The notes under the pieces: model-generated
Told to the model about the DNA's origin: nothing
Database searches by the model: none
The model's input: only the letters and a program-made list of their open reading frames with translations
Made by a program: the position numbers and the translations under genes
Shown here: piece after piece, positions 1 through 9,176 of the stretch
Position numbering within the stretch: position 1 is the stretch's first letter
Layout: each line of letters begins with the position of its first letter
Source: an uncultured Burkholderiales bacterium
Lineage (GTDB): Bacteria > Pseudomonadota > Gammaproteobacteria > Burkholderiales > Burkholderiaceae_C
Direction: 5' to 3'
DNA length: 64,000 nucleotides
Assembly (NCBI GenBank): GCA_937891665.1
Contig: CALAGS010000204.1
Coordinates: 1-64,000, forward strand

Positions 1-520
1 TCACGCCCATTCACAAGCTACCGCTACGCCGCACGATTCAGATGCACGCGCAAAGCCGCATGCGGGTGGCTGGGCCATCTTAGCTGGCGACAGTGTTCAC
101 TGTTTTGGAGATGGTGTCCTGATTGCCTCTGCCTTCATGGTCGATTTGAAGTTAGGCGTGGTGGCGGCTTTGGCTGTTTTGGCCCACGAAGTGCCTCATC
201 ACATGGGCGATTTGGTCGTGCTAAGACAGGGCTCCCAAAGCCGGCAAACAGCCGTCTTGAAAGTCTCTCTGGCGGGTGCCATTACGGCCTTGGGGGGATT
301 GGCTGGCTACGCGTTGCTAGATCAACTGCATGGCGTTTTGCCCTACATGCTGGCCATTGCAAGCAGCAGTTTTATTTATGTGGCACTGGCCGATTTAATT
401 CCGCAATTGCAAAAACGTTTAAGTTCACGTGAAACGGCAGCGCAAATCGTCTGGTTGTTGTGTGGCATTGTGTTGGTGAGCGGGGTCAGTGTATTGGCGC
501 ATTCTTTCGCCTCGCATTGA
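1..520 (+). CDS. ZIP family divalent metal transporter, 3' part
   Basis: This is the C-terminal part of a ZIP (ZupT/GufA-type) metal permease, which moves Zn2+ or similar cations into the cytoplasm across the inner membrane. The open frame runs without a stop from base 2, so the gene begins before the window; the ATG at 137 is internal. A His-rich loop (HAHSQ, PHDSD) precedes a helix with VHCFGDG. About 15 residues into the part after the internal ATG comes AHEVPHHMGD, matching the paired ZIP helix IV and V metal motifs (HxxxDG and HExPHExGD). Two further hydrophobic helices follow. The family call is firm; metal specificity cannot be read from the sequence. Confidence 0.88.
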   Translation, partial: HAHSQATATPHDSDARAKPHAGGWAILAGDSVHCFGDGVLIASAFMVDLKLGVVAALAVLAHEVPHHMGDLVVLRQGSQSRQTAVLKVSLAGAITALGGLAGYALLDQLHGVLPYMLAIASSSFIYVALADLIPQLQKRLSSRETAAQIVWLLCGIVLVSGVSVLAHSFASH

Positions 521-530
521 GACCGCACTC

Positions 531-1391
531 TTAACCCTTTGCGCAAGGCAGTCCGGGTGTGTTGCACCACTCGCTCCAGCTGCCAGGATACAAGCGCGTG
601 ATACCTAAACCCGCAATTTCCATGGCCAAAATATTGGGCACTGTACTGACGCCACTGCCGCAGTGGTGAACCACAGTGGCAGGGTCTCTGCCTGCTAAAA
701 GCTTTTCAAATTCAGCCTTCAATACTTCTGGCGTTTTGAACAACCCATCTGCGCCGAGATTTTCGGCAAAAGGTCTGTTCAAAGCGCCTGGTATGTGGCC
801 AGCCACGGGATCGAGGGGCTCCATTTCGCCGCGATAGCGTGCGGCTGCGCGGGCATCGATCAAGGTTAAATTGGGGTGCCCTACTTGAGGCGCTAATTGA
901 TCAGTACTGATCCATTCGCGCAAAGCTGATTTCAATTCAAACTTGCTGGCGATAGGCTTGAGCGCTGCAGGTGCACCTTTCTCAACGGCCCCGCCCGATG
1001 CTTCCCAGGCCTGAAGACCGCCATCTAAAACGGCCACTGCATCGTGACCCAACCATTTCATCATCCACCACATGCGGCCGCAGTAGTTGGCGCCATTGCG
1101 GTCGTACACCACAGCCTGCATATGGTTTTCAAAACCTAAGCAGCCTAACCATGTGGCCACCTCTTCACGCGAGGGCAGTGGATGTCTGCCGCCATTGACG
1201 GCCGATGGACCGTGCGTGCTGAGGTTGCGATCTAAATGAGCTTGGTGTGCACCCTGAATGCGAACCGTGGCAAACAAGGTGTCGGCCATTTCGGGTTTCA
1301 TGAGGTCGCCTGTGCAATCAAACACCATGAAAGCTTTGCCAGAAGTCTGCAAGTCTTTGAGTTGCTGAACAGAAATGAGAGTGGTGTACAT
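531..1391 (-). CDS. sseA: 3-mercaptopyruvate-type sulfurtransferase (tandem rhodanese)
   Basis: The 286-residue protein has two rhodanese domains. The N-terminal one is inactive and the C-terminal one carries the catalytic cysteine C244 in the loop CGSGVS. That loop resembles the CGSGVT loop of mercaptopyruvate sulfurtransferases rather than the CRKGV loop of thiosulfate sulfurtransferases. The enzyme transfers sulfane sulfur from 3-mercaptopyruvate to an acceptor in the cytoplasm. The ATG at 1391 is preceded by AAGGA about seven bases upstream. It ends 10 bp from the convergent ZIP gene and starts 31 bp after the stop of the DMT permease on the same strand. Substrate preference is inferred from the loop only. 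Confidence 0.85.
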   Translation of the reverse strand: MYTTLISVQQLKDLQTSGKAFMVFDCTGDLMKPEMADTLFATVRIQGAHQAHLDRNLSTHGPSAVNGGRHPLPSREEVATWLGCLGFENHMQAVVYDRNGANYCGRMWWMMKWLGHDAVAVLDGGLQAWEASGGAVEKGAPAALKPIASKFELKSALREWISTDQLAPQVGHPNLTLIDARAAARYRGEMEPLDPVAGHIPGALNRPFAENLGADGLFKTPEVLKAEFEKLLAGRDPATVVHHCGSGVSTVPNILAMEIAGLGITRLYPGSWSEWCNTPGLPCAKG

Positions 1392-1422
1392 GTCGATTCC
1401 TTCGGTCGTTGTTAGTTTGTCA

Positions 1423-2298
1423 TTAGGGTGTGCTTGCCTTGTTTCGGCCGCTTAAGGCAGTGGCTGCAATGCCACTTAAAACAATGATCAATATACCGCC
1501 CCAACCGATCCAGGGTATTTGATCGCCAAATAAAAACAAGCCAAACAAGGCTGAAAAAACAATGCCTGAGTATTGCAAGTTTGCGACCACCATGGTGGCT
1601 CCATCGTTGTAGGCGCGGGTCATGCACCATTGGCCGAGTGCAGCCAAGATGCCAATGGGCAACAATAACCAAGCTTCTGGCAAGACCCATTCGCTGGTAC
1701 CTGTGAACAACATCACAAGCGCGCCAGATGCTGCGGCTGCCAATGAAAAATAAAAGACTGTGCGCTCAACAGGCTCGCCTTCTCTACCTAGCTCGGCGAC
1801 TTGAATGTAGGCCATGGCGGCAATCATGCCGGAGGCTAAGCCTACCAATCCTGCAATCACTTGGTTTTGTTCGATGGTGGGCCTCAGAATCATGACCACG
1901 CCCAAAAAGCTGATCACCACACTGAGCACCACAGGCAACTGGCGTTTCACATCCAGAAGATGGCCTTTCCAAAGCGTGGCGCCTACCAAAAAAGCAGCCA
2001 CCCAAATGCCACTCATGTAGTTCAAGGTCATGGCCGTGGCCAAGGGCAGATAAGCAATGGCATAGAACCATGCGGCCAAAGACACCACCCCCGTGAAAGC
2101 CCGCCATGTGTGCATTCTGGGCACTCTTGTCTGAAGTGAAATGCCTTTGCGCTGACAGGCATAGGCCATGAGCAAGGTGCCAATGGCGCCGCGATAGAAA
2201 ACCAATTCAAAGGTGCTGAAGTGCACCGCTGCAAATTTCACGCACACACTCATGGCTGAAAAAAACAGCGAGGCTAAAACCATCCAAAGAGCTTGCAT
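1423..2298 (-). CDS. DMT superfamily permease (two EamA domains)
   Basis: This is an inner-membrane protein of about ten helices made of two EamA repeats, typical of drug/metabolite transporters that export or import small metabolites. The open frame extends upstream to 2355, but that would overlap the Rieske gene by 52 bp. The ATG at 2298, giving MQALWMVLAS, lies 5 bp after that gene's stop and begins directly at the first hydrophobic helix, so I prefer it (291 residues). It is probably cotranscribed with the Rieske oxygenase gene. It may move that enzyme's substrate or product, but nothing in the sequence defines the substrate. Confidence 0.82.
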   Translation of the reverse strand: MQALWMVLASLFFSAMSVCVKFAAVHFSTFELVFYRGAIGTLLMAYACQRKGISLQTRVPRMHTWRAFTGVVSLAAWFYAIAYLPLATAMTLNYMSGIWVAAFLVGATLWKGHLLDVKRQLPVVLSVVISFLGVVMILRPTIEQNQVIAGLVGLASGMIAAMAYIQVAELGREGEPVERTVFYFSLAAAASGALVMLFTGTSEWVLPEAWLLLPIGILAALGQWCMTRAYNDGATMVVANLQYSGIVFSALFGLFLFGDQIPWIGWGGILIIVLSGIAATALSGRNKASTP

Positions 2299-2303
2299 GC
2301 AGC

Positions 2304-3449
2304 TTAGTCGCTTGAAGCTTCGTTGATCGATGTGCTCATCTTGTTGCGATACCACTCGTGAAAATGTTGCATGCCGTCTTCCATGGGACTCTGGTAAGGC
2401 CCCACTTCGTTGTCGCCCCGCTGCATCAAAGCTTTGCGGCCGGCATCCATGCGTTCTGCAATTTCATCGTCTTCTAAACATGTTTCCATGTAGGCCGCTT
2501 TTTGGGCTTCTACAAAATCGCGCTCGAAGGCCACGATTTCTTCGGGGTAATAAAACTCCACCATGTTCAGCGTTTTCTCGGGGCTGATGGGATGGAGTGT
2601 GGACACCGTGAGCACATGCGGATACCACTCCACCATGATGTGGGGATAGTAGGTGAGCCAAATAGCGCCATATTCAGGAACGGCGCCTTGACGGTATTGC
2701 ATGAGTTGTTTTTGCCAGCGTTCGTACACAGGGCTGCCAGCCTTGCCCAAACGATTGGCGACGCCCACCGTTTGAACTGAGAATTCTTTTTTGAATTGCC
2801 AGCTGAGGTCGTCGCAAGTCACGAAATTGCCAAGGCCCGGATGGAAGGGCTCAACATGGTAGTCCTCGAGGTAAACCTCGATGAAGGTTTTCCAGTTGTA
2901 ATTGCACTGGTGCATTTCAACATGGTCGAGTTTGAAGCCGGTGAAATCTAATGCGGCGCGCGGGCCCATACCGGCCAAGTCGGCCTCGATGTCGCGCCCA
3001 TTGTCTTCAAACAACAAACCATTCCACTCGCGAAGCGGGTAATTTTGGAGGTTAAGACAAGGGTCTTGTGCGAAATGAGGCGCACCTAAAAGCTGACCCT
3101 CGGGGGCGTAAGTCCAGCGGTGCAAGGGGCACACAATGTTGCCACCGGCACTGCCTTTTTGCTGGGTGTTGAGTGAGCCTCGTCCTTGCAACATCACGGC
3201 TTGACGGTGCCTGCAAATGTTGGAGATCAGTTCAATGCCTTGCTTGGAGCGAACCAGCGCGCGCCCACCCGATTCTTGGGGCAAAACGTGATAGTCCCCG
3301 ATTTCGGGAACCGACAATTGATGGCCCACATACTTGGGGCCTTGCTGAAAAATGGTTTTCAGCTCGCGCTGGAACAGCGCTTCATTGAAATAGCTTGAAA
3401 CTGGTAGTTGGCTTGAGGCCTGCTGCAGTTGAAGACTTAAATCAGACAT
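2304..3449 (-). CDS. Rieske non-haem iron oxygenase, alpha subunit
   Basis: The 381-residue protein is an aromatic-ring-hydroxylating dioxygenase alpha-subunit homologue. The Rieske [2Fe-2S] ligands are C79-R-H81 and C107-P-L-H110. The catalytic domain carries mononuclear iron ligands in DYHVEPFH (H198, H203), and an acidic pair near D358 could supply the third ligand. No beta subunit, ferredoxin or reductase gene is adjacent. It therefore resembles the single-component, choline-monooxygenase-like or demethylase branch, which uses reductases encoded elsewhere. It is followed closely by a DMT permease. The substrate cannot be told; the fold and cofactors are clear. Confidence 0.87.
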   Translation of the reverse strand: MSDLSLQLQQASSQLPVSSYFNEALFQRELKTIFQQGPKYVGHQLSVPEIGDYHVLPQESGGRALVRSKQGIELISNICRHRQAVMLQGRGSLNTQQKGSAGGNIVCPLHRWTYAPEGQLLGAPHFAQDPCLNLQNYPLREWNGLLFEDNGRDIEADLAGMGPRAALDFTGFKLDHVEMHQCNYNWKTFIEVYLEDYHVEPFHPGLGNFVTCDDLSWQFKKEFSVQTVGVANRLGKAGSPVYERWQKQLMQYRQGAVPEYGAIWLTYYPHIMVEWYPHVLTVSTLHPISPEKTLNMVEFYYPEEIVAFERDFVEAQKAAYMETCLEDDEIAERMDAGRKALMQRGDNEVGPYQSPMEDGMQHFHEWYRNKMSTSINEASSD

Positions 3450-3469
3450 TGGTGACCTGACCTAGAGAC

Positions 3470-3558
3470 TCCCCCTATGAAGGGGCAGGAACATGCGGGT
3501 AGCCCAGGGCTCTCCCGCGAAAAAAGCGGCCCGAAGACCGCCGATGAAGGGGCATTGT
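3470..3558. repeat. GC-rich intergenic hairpin element with short direct repeat
   Basis: Between the Rieske gene and xseB lies a non-coding stretch with two copies of TGAAGGGGCA (3478-3487 and 3545-3554). The first copy overlaps a small CCCC/GGGG hairpin at 3472-3485. A GCGG/CCGC hairpin lies just before the second copy. The layout resembles the small GC-rich intergenic elements often seen between divergent genes in Comamonadaceae. I recognise the style, not a named family. It may end transcription or simply be dispersed repeat DNA. Confidence 0.35.
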
Positions 3559-3593
3559 AGCCTCAGGTCAGCAATTTGGGGCCGAAGTCGACC

Positions 3594-3599
3594 TAAAAT
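3594..3599 (+). promoter_or_regulatory. Candidate -10 box (TAAAAT) for xseB-ispA-dxs
   Basis: TAAAAT at 3594-3599 matches a sigma-70 -10 hexamer. It would place the transcription start near 3606, leaving a leader of about 19 nt before the ATG at 3625. No convincing -35 hexamer is visible. The position supports 3625 rather than the upstream in-frame ATGs (3493, 3598) as the xseB start. Confidence 0.4.
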
Positions 3600-3624
3600 G
3601 ACTTTCTTTAGATCTAAATCCGTC

Positions 3625-3879
3625 ATGCCAAAAGCTCCTCCTACTTCAGCCAAAGCTCAGACCGACCAGGAACTGCCCGCCAGCTATGAAGAGGCGGTTC
3701 AAGAGTTGGAGCAATTGTTGGCCAAATTGGAATCAGGTCAGTTGCCCCTTGATCAATTGCTGACCCATTACCAACGCGGCGCTGGCCTGCTGGCTTTTTG
3801 CCGCGAACGCTTGACGGCCATTGAAAACCAAATCAGCGTGTTGGACGAAGGGACCTTGAAACCTTGGGACGGTGCATGA
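3625..3879 (+). CDS. xseB: Exodeoxyribonuclease VII small subunit
   Basis: The 84-residue protein is helical and acidic, with the family core [16 protein letters not shown] and a C-terminal EGTLKPW. It is the small subunit of exonuclease VII, which with XseA degrades single-stranded DNA from both ends. The open frame reaches back to 3493, but the extra residues are basic and unlike the family. The ATG at 3625 gives the usual XseB length of about 80 residues. Its stop overlaps the ispA start (ATGA). The order xseB-ispA-dxs is conserved in many proteobacteria and supports the call. Confidence 0.9.
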   Translation: MPKAPPTSAKAQTDQELPASYEEAVQELEQLLAKLESGQLPLDQLLTHYQRGAGLLAFCRERLTAIENQISVLDEGTLKPWDGA

Positions 3880-4823
3880 ACTCTCCGTTTTCAAACAACT
3901 TCAATTTCAAAGCTTGGTCCGAAGAACGCTTGGCGCAAGTTGAGCAAGTTTTGAAACAAGGCATCGATGCCCCCGCCCCCGCTGGTTTGGGTGAAGCAAT
4001 GCGCTACTCAGTCTTGGATGGCGGTAAACGCCTCAGACCCCTTTTGGTCTTGGCCGCGGCTGAAGCTGTGGGTGTCGATTTGGAAGCCGCTACTGTCTCT
4101 GATCAGCCTAGCGCTTTGGCGGCACTGCGCGCTGCTTGTGCGGTTGAATTGATTCACGCTTATTCTTTGGTGCACGATGACATGCCCTGCATGGACAATG
4201 ATGTGCTGCGCCGAGGCAAACCTACTGTGCATGTGAAGTATGGCGAAGCGCAGGCTTTGTTGGCAGGCGATGCCCTACAAGCCTTGGCGTTTGAATTTTT
4301 AACGCCACAAGATGGCAGCACAGACGTCGCGGTGCAAGCTTCTCAAGTTGCCTTGTTGGCCAGAGCTTCTGGCTATCAAGGCATGGCGGGCGGCCAAGCC
4401 ATCGATTTGGCCAGTGTGGGTGTGCCCTTGAATGAGGCCCAATTGCGACAAATGCACCGTCTCAAAACAGGTGCACTGCTGCTCTGCAGTGTGCAACTGG
4501 GTGCCGTCAGTGCTGGCAAGCCTTCTGCTCTGATTTTCGATGCCTTCACGCAATATGCGCAGTCACTGGGCTTGGCTTTTCAGGTGGTGGACGACATCTT
4601 GGATGTCACTTCTGACTCGGCCACTTTGGGCAAAACAGTGGGCAAAGACGCTGCGGCCGACAAGCCCACCTATGTCTCCCTCATGGGTTTAGGGCAGGCT
4701 CAGCAATTGGCTGCCAAACTCTACTCAGAATCTCTGGCAGCACTTAACGCCAGTGGCTTGAACGCCACAGCCACAGCCGCACTGCGCGCACTGGCCACCC
4801 AAGTGGTGCAAAGAAAAAACTAA
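3876..4823 (+). CDS. ispA: Farnesyl diphosphate synthase (polyprenyl synthetase)
   Basis: The 315-residue enzyme condenses isopentenyl diphosphate with dimethylallyl and geranyl diphosphate to make farnesyl diphosphate in the cytoplasm. The first Asp-rich motif is DDMPCMDND starting at D101. The second is DDILD starting at D239. The basic GGKRLRP motif near residue 50 binds the diphosphate. The start at 3876 is chosen because its ATG overlaps the xseB stop; the frame also opens four codons upstream. It is followed one base later by dxs, which supplies the precursors, so the two are translationally close and probably cotranscribed. A geranylgeranyl product is possible but less usual at this locus. 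Confidence 0.93.
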   Translation: MNSPFSNNFNFKAWSEERLAQVEQVLKQGIDAPAPAGLGEAMRYSVLDGGKRLRPLLVLAAAEAVGVDLEAATVSDQPSALAALRAACAVELIHAYSLVHDDMPCMDNDVLRRGKPTVHVKYGEAQALLAGDALQALAFEFLTPQDGSTDVAVQASQVALLARASGYQGMAGGQAIDLASVGVPLNEAQLRQMHRLKTGALLLCSVQLGAVSAGKPSALIFDAFTQYAQSLGLAFQVVDDILDVTSDSATLGKTVGKDAAADKPTYVSLMGLGQAQQLAAKLYSESLAALNASGLNATATAALRALATQVVQRKN

Positions 4824-4824
4824 T

Positions 4825-6672
4825 ATGCTTGAATCAATTCACTCTCCCCTCGACCTTCGAAAACTGAAACGCGGCGACTTGCCCCGCTTGGCTGCTGATG
4901 TGCGCCAGTGCGTTTTAGACAACGTGTCGCAAACTGGTGGACACCTAAGTTCCAACTTGGGCACGGTAGAACTCACCGTGGCCTTGCACTATGTTTTCAA
5001 CACCCCAGAAGATCGCATTGTGTGGGATGTGGGGCATCAAACTTACCCGCACAAAATTCTGACGGGCAGGCGTGAGCGCATGCCCACCTTGCGTCAATTG
5101 GGTGGTCTGTCTGGTTTTCCGCGCCGGGATGAAAGTGAGTACGACACATTCGGTACAGCTCACTCCTCCACCAGTATTTCTGCAGCGCTTGGCATGGCCA
5201 TTGCGGCGCGCCAAAAGGGTGAATCACGTCACGCCATTGCCGTGATTGGCGATGGCGCCATGACCGCTGGCATGGCCTTTGAAGCCATGAACAACGCGGG
5301 CATTGAAGACTGCAAATTGTTGGTCATCTTGAACGACAACGACATGTCGATCAGCCCGCCTGTGGGGGCCTTGAACCGTTATTTGGCGCAACTCATGAGT
5401 GGTAGTTTTTATTCAACGGCTAAGAACATGGGTAAAAATGTTTTAAAAAGCGCGCCGCCGCTGTTTGAGTTGGCCAAGCGCTTTGAACAGCATGCCAAGG
5501 GCATGGTGGTGCCTGCCACCATGTTTGAACAATTTGGCTTTAACTACATCGGCCCTATTGATGGTCATGATTTAGATTCCCTTATTCCCACTTTGGAAAA
5601 CATCAAAAATTTGCAAGGACCTCAGTTTTTGCATGTGATCACCAAAAAAGGTCAGGGTTACAGGCTGGCTGAAGAAGATCCTGTGAATTACCACGGCCCT
5701 GGCAAGTTCGACCCCAAGGTGGGCTTGGTGCCTGCTGTCAAGCCAGCTAAACCTTCCTTCATGCACATCTTCGGCCAATGGCTATGCGACATGGCAGCGG
5801 CCGACAAGCGTTTGGTGGGCATCACGCCCGCCATGCGCGAGGGCTCTGGCATGGTGGAGTTTCACAAGCGCTTTCCAGATCGTTATTACGATGTGGGCAT
5901 TGCCGAGCAACACGCTATCACTTTTGCTGCGGGCTTGGCCTGTGAGGGTCTCAAGCCCGTGGTGGCCATTTACTCCACCTTCTTGCAGCGCGGCTATGAC
6001 CAACTGATTCACGACGTGGCTTTGCAAAACTTACCCGTGGTGTTTGCCTTGGACCGAGCAGGTTTGGTGGGTGCTGATGGCGCCACACATGCTGGCGCCT
6101 ACGACATTGCTTATTTGCGTTGTATTCCCAATATGTCTATTGCTTGCCCAAGCGACGAGCGCGAGTGCCGTTTGTTGCTAAGCACAGCCTACGCGCAAAA
6201 CCATCCGGTGGCAGTGCGTTATCCCCGAGGTGCGGGGGTCGGTGTTGCGGCAGGTACCGACTTAGACACGGTACCCTTGGGCAAAGCAGAGCTTCGCCGC
6301 GAAGGTGCTGGCGTTTGTATCTTGGCTTTTGGCACCTTGCTTTATCCCGCACTTGAAGTGGCAGAGAAGTTGAATGCCACGGTGGTTAACATGCGCTGGG
6401 CCAAGCCTTTGGATGAGGCCATGATTTTGCAAATGGCTGCCAAACACAGCTGTTTTGTGACGCTTGAAGATGCGTGCGTGATGGGCGGAGCGGGTAGCGC
6501 TGTGGGTGAGTTCCTGCAAAAATCAAACCTGCTCAAGCCCTTGTTATCATTGGGCCTCCCAGACCAGTTCATTGAACACGGTGACCCAGCTAAGCTCATG
6601 GCGATGCAAGGTCTCGATGCCTTAGGCATTGAAAAAGCCATTTTGGATCAGTGGCCCGAGATCAAATCTTGA
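4825..6672 (+). CDS. dxs: 1-deoxy-D-xylulose-5-phosphate synthase
   Basis: The 615-residue transketolase-fold enzyme condenses pyruvate and glyceraldehyde 3-phosphate, using thiamine diphosphate, in the first step of the MEP isoprenoid pathway. The thiamine diphosphate motif begins at G142-D143-G144 and ends with NDND near residue 172. The N-terminal SHLSSNLG-like segment (GGHLSSNLG) and [10 protein letters not shown] contact cofactor and substrate. [15 protein letters not shown] marks the central pyrimidine-binding domain, followed by the C-terminal transketolase domain. The length is close to the family norm of about 620. It starts one base after ispA and is followed by a clear terminator hairpin. 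Confidence 0.96.
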   Translation: MLESIHSPLDLRKLKRGDLPRLAADVRQCVLDNVSQTGGHLSSNLGTVELTVALHYVFNTPEDRIVWDVGHQTYPHKILTGRRERMPTLRQLGGLSGFPRRDESEYDTFGTAHSSTSISAALGMAIAARQKGESRHAIAVIGDGAMTAGMAFEAMNNAGIEDCKLLVILNDNDMSISPPVGALNRYLAQLMSGSFYSTAKNMGKNVLKSAPPLFELAKRFEQHAKGMVVPATMFEQFGFNYIGPIDGHDLDSLIPTLENIKNLQGPQFLHVITKKGQGYRLAEEDPVNYHGPGKFDPKVGLVPAVKPAKPSFMHIFGQWLCDMAAADKRLVGITPAMREGSGMVEFHKRFPDRYYDVGIAEQHAITFAAGLACEGLKPVVAIYSTFLQRGYDQLIHDVALQNLPVVFALDRAGLVGADGATHAGAYDIAYLRCIPNMSIACPSDERECRLLLSTAYAQNHPVAVRYPRGAGVGVAAGTDLDTVPLGKAELRREGAGVCILAFGTLLYPALEVAEKLNATVVNMRWAKPLDEAMILQMAAKHSCFVTLEDACVMGGAGSAVGEFLQKSNLLKPLLSLGLPDQFIEHGDPAKLMAMQGLDALGIEKAILDQWPEIKS

Positions 6673-6680
6673 TCTGCGAC

Positions 6681-6725
6681 AAGCCATGAAGGGTAAACCC
6701 CTTCTGCAGGGCTTTTCATTTTTTC
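6681..6725 (+). terminator. Rho-independent terminator after dxs
   Basis: Nine bases after the dxs stop an interrupted hairpin forms: AAGCC pairs with GGCTT, and GAAGGG pairs with CCCTTC around a TAAA loop. A T-rich tract (TTTTCATTTTTT) follows. It separates the isoprenoid genes from the TRAP genes. A TACAAT at 6725-6730 may be the -10 box of the next transcription unit. Confidence 0.75.
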
Positions 6726-6760
6726 TACAATCGGTGGTTATTGTTTTTTTCGGAGTCAAT

Positions 6761-7378
6761 ATGGATTCTTTGTTATGCCTGTCCAAAAGGATAGACCAAT
6801 TCAGTGAGTGGGTTGGCCGGTGGGTGGCTTGGTTGGTCTTGGCCGCTGTGTTGATTAGCGCCTGCAATGCTATTTCGCGCAAGGCCTTTAATTTGAGCTC
6901 CAACGCTTTTCTTGAGATTCAGTGGTACTTGTTTGCTGCAGTTTTTATGCTGGCAGCAGGGTACACCTTGATGCGCCAAGAGCACGTCAAAATCGATGTG
7001 GTGTCGGGCCGATTCTCTAAACGCACTCAAATTTGGATTGACATCGCTGGTATTTGCTTATTCTTGTTCCCCTTTGTGATTTATATCATCACATTGGCCA
7101 TGCCTTTGGTGATCAATGCCTATGTCACGAAGGAAATGTCTTCCAATGCAGGCGGTTTGATTCGTTGGCCAGTGTTTGCCATGTTGCCCTTGGGTCTGCT
7201 GCTGCTTGGTGTTCAAGGCGTTTCCGAACTGATCAAGCGGATTGCATTCTTGCAGGGCATGATCCCCGACCCCTCTAAAAAGCAGGGTGCTAAAACGCCA
7301 GAGGAAGAGTTTGCAGAATTCTTACTTCAAAAAGAAGTGGCCGCTCGCGAAGCGGCACAAATAGGAGTCCAGAAATGA
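6761..7378 (+). CDS. TRAP transporter small permease (DctQ type)
   Basis: The 205-residue protein has four transmembrane helices and is the small permease of a tripartite ATP-independent periplasmic transporter, which drives uptake with a sodium gradient. The frame opens at 6629 inside dxs, but the ATG at 6761 has the Shine-Dalgarno CGGAG seven bases upstream and gives a normal N-terminus (MDSLLCL). The C-terminal 35 residues are a charged cytoplasmic tail (PEEEFAEFLLQKE), longer than in minimal DctQ proteins. The stop overlaps the DctM start by four bases (ATGA). The cognate binding protein is probably the convergent gene at 9177-10259. Confidence 0.87.
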   Translation: MDSLLCLSKRIDQFSEWVGRWVAWLVLAAVLISACNAISRKAFNLSSNAFLEIQWYLFAAVFMLAAGYTLMRQEHVKIDVVSGRFSKRTQIWIDIAGICLFLFPFVIYIITLAMPLVINAYVTKEMSSNAGGLIRWPVFAMLPLGLLLLGVQGVSELIKRIAFLQGMIPDPSKKQGAKTPEEEFAEFLLQKEVAAREAAQIGVQK

Positions 7379-9096
7379 CTGAATTTCTGATCGCCAATAT
7401 GGCGCCCATCATGTTTGTATCGTTGATCATCTTTTTGATGTTCGGATACGCTGTTACCTTTTCATTGGCTGCATGCGGCCTCTTTTTTGGATTTGTAGGG
7501 GTTGAACTGGGTGAAATTCAACCTGCGTTCTTGCAAAGCTTGCCTCTGAGAATGTTCGGTATCATGCAAAACGATACCCTTTTGGCTATTCCGTTTTTCA
7601 CCTTCATGGGCTTGATATTAGAGCGGTCAGGCATGGCGGAAGACTTGTTAGACACCATTGGGCAGTTGTTTGGCCCGATACGTGGTGGCTTGGCATACGC
7701 CGTTATTTTGGTCGGTGCCATGTTGGCGGCAACGACAGGCGTGGTTGCTGCGTCAGTCATTTCGATGGGATTGATTTCGTTGCCGATTATGCTGCGATAC
7801 GGCTATGACAGGCGCATTGCGACGGGCTCCATTGCTGCTTCTGGCACTTTAGCGCAGATTATTCCGCCCTCCTTGGTATTGATTGTGCTGGCTGACCAAT
7901 TAGGAAAAAGCGTTGGGGATCTTTACAAGGGTGCGTTCATTCCTGGTTTTGTACTCACAGGCTTGTATTTGGGCTACATCTTGTTAATTAGTTTTATCAA
8001 GCCACAGTGGGTTCCTGCTTTGCCTGCTGAGGCGCGAACAATTCGTGAATCAGACGGTACTTCTGGCTTAAAGTCCTTGCTGGCTTTGACAATTATTTCA
8101 GTCGCGATTGCCATTGGTTTTGCCAAATGGTTGCCTGAAACCACACCCTTGGATGAAACCATCGTGGTTTCTATGTGTGTGGGAGTTGGCTTTGCCTTCT
8201 TTGCTGCTCTGATCAGCAAAGGTGCTAGGCTGGGCTTGTTGTCCAACATTGCAGAACGTGTCACGTTTGTGTTGATCCCTCCCTTGGCTTTGATCTTCTT
8301 GGTCTTGGGTACCATTTTCTTAGGCGTCGCTACACCCACTGAAGGCGGCGCCATGGGTGCCATGGGTGCCTTGATCATGGCCGTATCCCGCAAGCGCATG
8401 GACATGAAATTGATGCGACAGGCCATGGACTCCACCATGAAGCTTTCATGCTTCGTGTTATTCATCCTGATCGGCGCCACAGTTTTTAGTTTGGCGTTTC
8501 AAGCAGTCGATGGGCCGATTTGGGTGGAGCATTTACTCACCGGTCTTCCTGGTGGTCAAACGGGCTTCCTGATTGTTGTCAATATCTTGGTTTTTGTTTT
8601 GGCTTTTTTCCTGGATTTCTTTGAACTGGCTTTTATCATCATCCCTTTGATTGCTCCTGTGGCTGAAAAGTTGGGAATTGACCTGGTTTGGTTTGGCGTG
8701 TTGTTGGCTGTGAATATGCAGACTTCATTCATGCACCCACCTTTTGGATTTGCACTCTTTTATTTGAGAAGCGTTGCACCGGCCGAAGATTACACGGATC
8801 TTGTTACCAAGAAGCCCATTAAGAAAATAACCATTGAGGAAATTTACTGGGGAGCCGTACCCTTTGTCGTCATTCAAGTGGTCATGGTCGCTATGATCAT
8901 CGCCTTCCCGGGTTTGGTGTCAACTGGCGCGTCCAAAGGGGCTACCGTTGATGCTGATTCTGTTCTCATGCAAATGCGCGCAGAAAGCGCTGCTGATGAA
9001 GCAAAAGAAGATGCGAAGTCAACCGACAACGAAGAGGTAGATCCAGTCAAAGCCTTGCTTGAATCAATGAAGCAAGATCAGGCTAAAAAGCCCTGA
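7375..9096 (+). CDS. TRAP transporter large permease (DctM type) with extended C-terminus
   Basis: The 573-residue membrane protein has the DctM core, with loops such as GERSGMAEDL-like (LERSGMAEDLL), ASGTLAQIIPPS and ATPTEGGAMGA that are typical of the ion-transporter superfamily. It catalyses sodium-coupled import with DctQ. Minimal DctM proteins are about 430 residues. This one has an additional hydrophilic segment in the middle and an acidic/basic tail from about residue 520 to the end that should face the cytoplasm. It overlaps dctQ by four bases and is followed by a bidirectional terminator. The substrate is unknown. Confidence 0.88.
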   Translation: MTEFLIANMAPIMFVSLIIFLMFGYAVTFSLAACGLFFGFVGVELGEIQPAFLQSLPLRMFGIMQNDTLLAIPFFTFMGLILERSGMAEDLLDTIGQLFGPIRGGLAYAVILVGAMLAATTGVVAASVISMGLISLPIMLRYGYDRRIATGSIAASGTLAQIIPPSLVLIVLADQLGKSVGDLYKGAFIPGFVLTGLYLGYILLISFIKPQWVPALPAEARTIRESDGTSGLKSLLALTIISVAIAIGFAKWLPETTPLDETIVVSMCVGVGFAFFAALISKGARLGLLSNIAERVTFVLIPPLALIFLVLGTIFLGVATPTEGGAMGAMGALIMAVSRKRMDMKLMRQAMDSTMKLSCFVLFILIGATVFSLAFQAVDGPIWVEHLLTGLPGGQTGFLIVVNILVFVLAFFLDFFELAFIIIPLIAPVAEKLGIDLVWFGVLLAVNMQTSFMHPPFGFALFYLRSVAPAEDYTDLVTKKPIKKITIEEIYWGAVPFVVIQVVMVAMIIAFPGLVSTGASKGATVDADSVLMQMRAESAADEAKEDAKSTDNEEVDPVKALLESMKQDQAKKP

Positions 9097-9112
9097 TCAA
9101 AATCGATGCAAC

Positions 9113-9141
9113 AAAAAAACCCGCCTAAAGCGGGTTTTTTT
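9113..9141. terminator. Bidirectional terminator between convergent TRAP genes
   Basis: A perfect stem ACCCGC/GCGGGT with loop CTAAA is flanked by an A-run on the left and a T-run on the right. It can therefore end transcription of the permease genes from the left and of the binding-protein gene from the right. Confidence 0.85.
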
Positions 9142-9176
9142 GATTGGGGCGTTTTGCCCCTGTGTCGCAAAGCTGA

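Noticed and set aside
7974..8480. 168-residue open frame antisense to the DctM permease gene
   Set aside because: It is the complement of a hydrophobic coding region, rich in Met, Lys and Ala without any family motif, and has no Shine-Dalgarno; it is a shadow frame.
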